Assembly (NCBI GenBank): GCA_003446545.1
Contig: DMAO01000284.1
Coordinates: forward strand, 1 to 7,967
Length of the DNA: 7,967 nt
Reading direction: 5' to 3'
Origin: Sphaerochaeta sp.
GTDB lineage: Bacteria > Spirochaetota > Spirochaetia > Sphaerochaetales > Sphaerochaetaceae
Made by a program: the position numbers and the translations under genes. The notes beneath the pieces were generated by a model. It was not told the DNA's origin. It did no database searches and was given only the letters and a program-made list of their open reading frames with translations. Each line of letters opens with the position of its first letter. The stretch's first letter is position 1. This document shows positions 5,730 through 7,967 of the stretch, piece after piece.

Positions 5730-6962
5730 ATGAATAAATCGGTTCGGATACACTTGCTGGTCATTACAACGGTTGTGGCAATTTTTACCTTTGCAGGGAT
5801 ATGGTATCTACGTCCTGGTGTACCAAATGAACTGTTGGAGCAAGCCCGAGCGAGGCAATTGCAACCGCTGTTGGAAATAGAAGCCCCTATTCGAAAGCCG
5901 GTTGCCCAGCCAACGGTCGATAAGAAGGCCCTTGCTGAAGAGTTGCTCCCAACCCTCACTGACCAGGTAGCCCGTTCACTTGAAGGGCTTCTCTATGAAA
6001 AATTAAAAAATGCATTTGCTTCTGATGAAGCGTTTTTTGAGCAGATATCTGGCAAGTTGGAGGAGACTCTCAATTTGGGAGTACAAACACCTGAGGTAAC
6101 TGATACACCAGCAATTCCCCAAGTCCTGCGTTCTGATTTTGCAGAGGAGGTGGAAGCACTGCGTACAGAGCTGCTCGCCACCCTTGCCGATGGACAGAGT
6201 TCATTCTTCTTTCAGATTGAAGATATGTTGGATGCACGCCTTGGTCGATTTGAAGAAGACCTTGATGCTGAAATGCAGGAGTATGTACCCCAGCTTGTCG
6301 ATAGGATGATCCCCGCATTGGTAGAGATGCTCGTCACTGAGCTTGATGCAAACAAGGCGACCTATCTTCCCTACCTTGCCAGGGATTTGAAGCCCCATCT
6401 GGTCGGGAGCATAACAGAAGAGGAGTTGGTTCTTCTCTATACCACCTACCGCGACCAGATAGTGGCGGACCTGATTCCTGCTATCCTTACAGCTATGGAA
6501 GAGCCTGCCAAGAAGGAAGTTGCAGAGATGGTGAAAACGCTCAGGGCTCCGGCAGCTCCTGTCCCCCCCGCACCTCAGTTTGTAACGAGTGTGGTGAGGC
6601 CTGTTGTTGAACCCATACCTGTTCCCAAACAACAGGAGACAGTTTTCACACCTGTGGTTGTGCCCCCTGAGGCTCCCGCCGTCTCGATACCAAAGAGTGT
6701 GGTTGTGAAGCCTGAGCCTGTGGTTGGGACACTACCTGTTCCCACACCACCAGAGGCGGTTGTTGCGCTTGAGGTTCCCAAAGCCCCTGCCATTTCGACA
6801 CCAAAGAGTGTGGTTATGAAGCCTGAGCCTATCCTTTCTGCTCCTGTTTTCATCACCGATGGACCTGAAGTGTTTCTCGATCCTGTCTCCTATGAAGAGA
6901 AACGTACTGAGATTCGTACCAAGGCAATTCAAGAGGTATTGGATAGGATTAATGCCCTGTAA
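5730..6962 (+). CDS. Membrane-anchored helical protein with Pro-rich repeat tail, 410 aa
   Basis: I do not recognise a family. The N-terminus (K3, R6, then hydrophobic residues 8-26) reads as a signal anchor, placing the body outside the cytoplasmic membrane by the positive-inside rule. Residues 64-271 are helical and acidic, with loosely repeated segments ELLPTLTDQV, EYVPQLVDRM and TYLPYLARDL (starting near 71, 184 and 211). Residues 272-375 are Pro/Val/Ala-rich with a duplicated module, SIPKSVVVKPEP and STPKSVVMKPEP, 37 residues apart. Residues 384-410 form a charged C-terminal helix. GAGGG 6 nt upstream supports the start. It is the last gene of the polA operon, 28 nt after coaE, and its stop lies 2 bp from the end of the opposing KamA gene. 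The TM plus Pro-rich arrangement recalls TonB-like envelope-spanning linkers, but no TonB C-terminal domain is visible. An envelope role is inference. Confidence 0.75.
   Translation: MNKSVRIHLLVITTVVAIFTFAGIWYLRPGVPNELLEQARARQLQPLLEIEAPIRKPVAQPTVDKKALAEELLPTLTDQVARSLEGLLYEKLKNAFASDEAFFEQISGKLEETLNLGVQTPEVTDTPAIPQVLRSDFAEEVEALRTELLATLADGQSSFFFQIEDMLDARLGRFEEDLDAEMQEYVPQLVDRMIPALVEMLVTELDANKATYLPYLARDLKPHLVGSITEEELVLLYTTYRDQIVADLIPAILTAMEEPAKKEVAEMVKTLRAPAAPVPPAPQFVTSVVRPVVEPIPVPKQQETVFTPVVVPPEAPAVSIPKSVVVKPEPVVGTLPVPTPPEAVVALEVPKAPAISTPKSVVMKPEPILSAPVFITDGPEVFLDPVSYEEKRTEIRTKAIQEVLDRINAL
6684..6830 (+). repeat. In-frame direct repeat in the Pro-rich tail
   Basis: Two 36-nt copies, 6684-6719 and 6795-6830, differ at only 2 positions (T/C at the fifth base and G/A at the Val/Met codon). 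Their starts are 111 nt apart, an exact 37 codons, so the reading frame is kept. They encode the (S-I/T-P)KSVV-(V/M)-KPEP module. The sequence between the copies and before the first is related but more diverged (PVP..., then APA). This is consistent with a recent duplication of a coding module. Confidence 0.85.
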
Positions 6963-6964
6963 CA

Positions 6965-7967
6965 TCACTGTCGAGGATAACTTCGTTTTTTCCCTTCTAC
7001 TGTGATGAAGTTCCACACAGCACATCCACTGCTCTCTTGCAGATAGCCTTCAGTGAGGGGGATCTTTCCTCCTCCCTGGGGCAGGTCCACCGTGTACAGT
7101 GGCATGGCCAGACCCGATAGGCGTCTTCGTAGCTCCTTTTCCAGAGCGAGGCCTTTTTCCAGAGGAACCCGAAAGTGTGAGGTCCCCTCCACAAGGTCCC
7201 CCTGAAAAAGATAGTAGGGTTTAATCCTAGAGAAGATGAGCTTGTTACAGAGCTCTTCTAGGGTAGATGCATCATCATTAACCCCTTTGAGCAAGACGCT
7301 CTGGTTCATTGCTGGGATGCCAGCATCAACGAACAAGCTCACAGCTGATACTGCTTCCTTTGTAAGTTCCCTCGGATGGTTGAACTGTGTCATCAGGTAG
7401 AAGGGTGCGGTATCGAAGCTCTTGATGATTGCGACAAGCTTAGGGGTTACTCTTGCAGGGTAGGCCGCCGGTATCCTGGTGCAGAGCCTGATGACCAGGT
7501 CTTCCCTTGCCTCTCGGAATAGGGAGAGAAGCTCTTCTATCTTGCTATCGGAGAGGGTCATCATATCCCCTCCTGTAAGCAAGATTTCCTTCACTTCCCT
7601 ATGCTGTTTAACATACGATGCCGCCTCCTGTATCTCAGATCTGGTTGCAGGCCCCTGGAAGGTACCGGTAAAGCGTCTGCGAAAACAATGCCTGCAATAC
7701 ATGGCGCAGATATCGGTCACCAGGAATGCCACGCGGCTGGGATAACGGTGGATGAGGCGCCCTGTCACCGAGTGGTCAACCTCCGCTAGGGGGTCGCTGT
7801 GCTCATCCTCTAGGAATTTTCCTTCATGGACTGTAGGGACTACCTGGATGCGTAGGGGATCGCGAGGGTCATCCCTGTCTATGAGGGAAAAGAAGTAGGA
7901 GGGTATGGCTAGGGGAAGGACACCTTCAAGGCTATCGAAGGCCCTCTCTTCGTCGGTGAGCTGTAGG
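6965..7967 (-). CDS. KamA-family radical SAM aminomutase, short form, 5' partial
   Basis: This is a PLP- and SAM-dependent enzyme of the lysine 2,3-aminomutase family, which includes free-lysine KamA/AblA and the EF-P lysine enzyme EpmB. The frame stays open to the right edge: before the GTG at 7768 it continues with LPLAIPSYFFSLI, DPRDPLRIQVVPT and DPLAEVDHS, all family positions, so 7768 is internal. About 333 residues are seen; by comparison with clostridial KamA some 35 are missing. The iron-sulfur motif CAMYCRHC is at 7685-7708, the SAM-region LTGGD follows, and the PLP lysine is in LPQGGGK (codon 7064-7066). Two aspartates in the positions that hold the substrate amine in KamA are kept: GDLVEGTSHFR (7196-7198) and TVDLPQ (7085-7087). 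The long zinc-binding C-terminal tail of clostridial KamA is absent. Substrate, free lysine or EF-P, is not settled. Confidence 0.9.
   Translation of the reverse strand, partial: LQLTDEERAFDSLEGVLPLAIPSYFFSLIDRDDPRDPLRIQVVPTVHEGKFLEDEHSDPLAEVDHSVTGRLIHRYPSRVAFLVTDICAMYCRHCFRRRFTGTFQGPATRSEIQEAASYVKQHREVKEILLTGGDMMTLSDSKIEELLSLFREAREDLVIRLCTRIPAAYPARVTPKLVAIIKSFDTAPFYLMTQFNHPRELTKEAVSAVSLFVDAGIPAMNQSVLLKGVNDDASTLEELCNKLIFSRIKPYYLFQGDLVEGTSHFRVPLEKGLALEKELRRRLSGLAMPLYTVDLPQGGGKIPLTEGYLQESSGCAVWNFITVEGKKRSYPRQ
6972..6991 (+). terminator. Possible weak intrinsic terminator of the polA operon
   Basis: CGAGG (6972-6976), loop ATAA, CTTCG (6981-6985) gives a 5-bp stem with one G-T wobble, followed directly by six T residues. 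It begins 9 nt after the last stop of the operon, inside the 3' end of the opposing gene. The short stem makes it weak, but the position and T-run fit. Confidence 0.45.

Noticed and set aside
6575..6856. Gly/Thr-rich minus-strand open frame opposite the Pro-rich tail
   Set aside because: Its composition is the direct antisense of the Pro/Val-rich repeats; it has no start context and is a shadow.
5730..6962. TonB identity for the 410-aa anchored protein
   Set aside because: Anchor plus Pro-rich segment fits, but the long helical region comes before the Pro-rich part and there is no C-terminal TonB domain, only a helix of about 27 residues.
7766..7768. GTG as the start of the KamA-family gene
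   Set aside because: The frame continues upstream with conserved family sequence (DPLAEVDHS, PLRIQVVPT) to the window edge, so this valine is internal.
1..7967. CRISPR array, tRNA, rRNA, insertion sequence or defence system
   Set aside because: No spaced short repeats, cloverleaf-like sequences, inverted terminal repeats, transposase or defence-type domains were seen; the window is housekeeping and envelope genes.

Overview
The window reads as an ordinary chromosomal segment of a diderm bacterium, most likely a free-living spirochaete of the Sphaerochaeta/Treponema type. This assignment is an inference: two genes encode proteins that look like outer-membrane beta-barrels, base composition is roughly balanced, and the dephospho-CoA kinase and KamA-family proteins diverge from the proteobacterial forms. 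No 16S rRNA or other marker is present to prove it.

Layout. (1) At 2-301 and 361-996, two plus-strand genes encode small beta-barrel-like envelope proteins. They are probably tandem paralogues and end at a very strong intrinsic terminator (1017-1050). (2) At 1095-6962, five plus-strand genes are packed head to tail, the first four joined by overlaps of 4, 11 and 1 nt and the last after 28 nt. They encode a 112-aa single-pass membrane protein, a PhnP-like metallo-beta-lactamase-fold phosphodiesterase, full-length DNA polymerase I, dephospho-CoA kinase, and a 410-aa membrane-anchored protein with a helical body and a Pro-rich repetitive tail. This is almost certainly one transcription unit. (3) At 6965-7967 on the minus strand, converging on the operon with a 2-bp gap, lies a KamA-family radical SAM aminomutase whose N-terminus runs off the right edge.

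How the genes work together. polA (repair and Okazaki fragment processing) and coaE (last step of CoA synthesis) are housekeeping genes, and the PhnP-like enzyme probably cleaves a cyclic phosphodiester. The two anchored proteins at the ends of the operon are unrecognised and are the main unknowns. No mobile element, CRISPR array, tRNA, rRNA or phage-like gene was seen, and no stretch longer than 300 bases lacks a gene. I did not find a convincing new multi-gene system. The points most worth checking are the non-canonical P-loop of CoaE, the possible clamp-binding motif in the PolA N-terminal extension, the short KamA form, and the architecture of the 410-aa protein.
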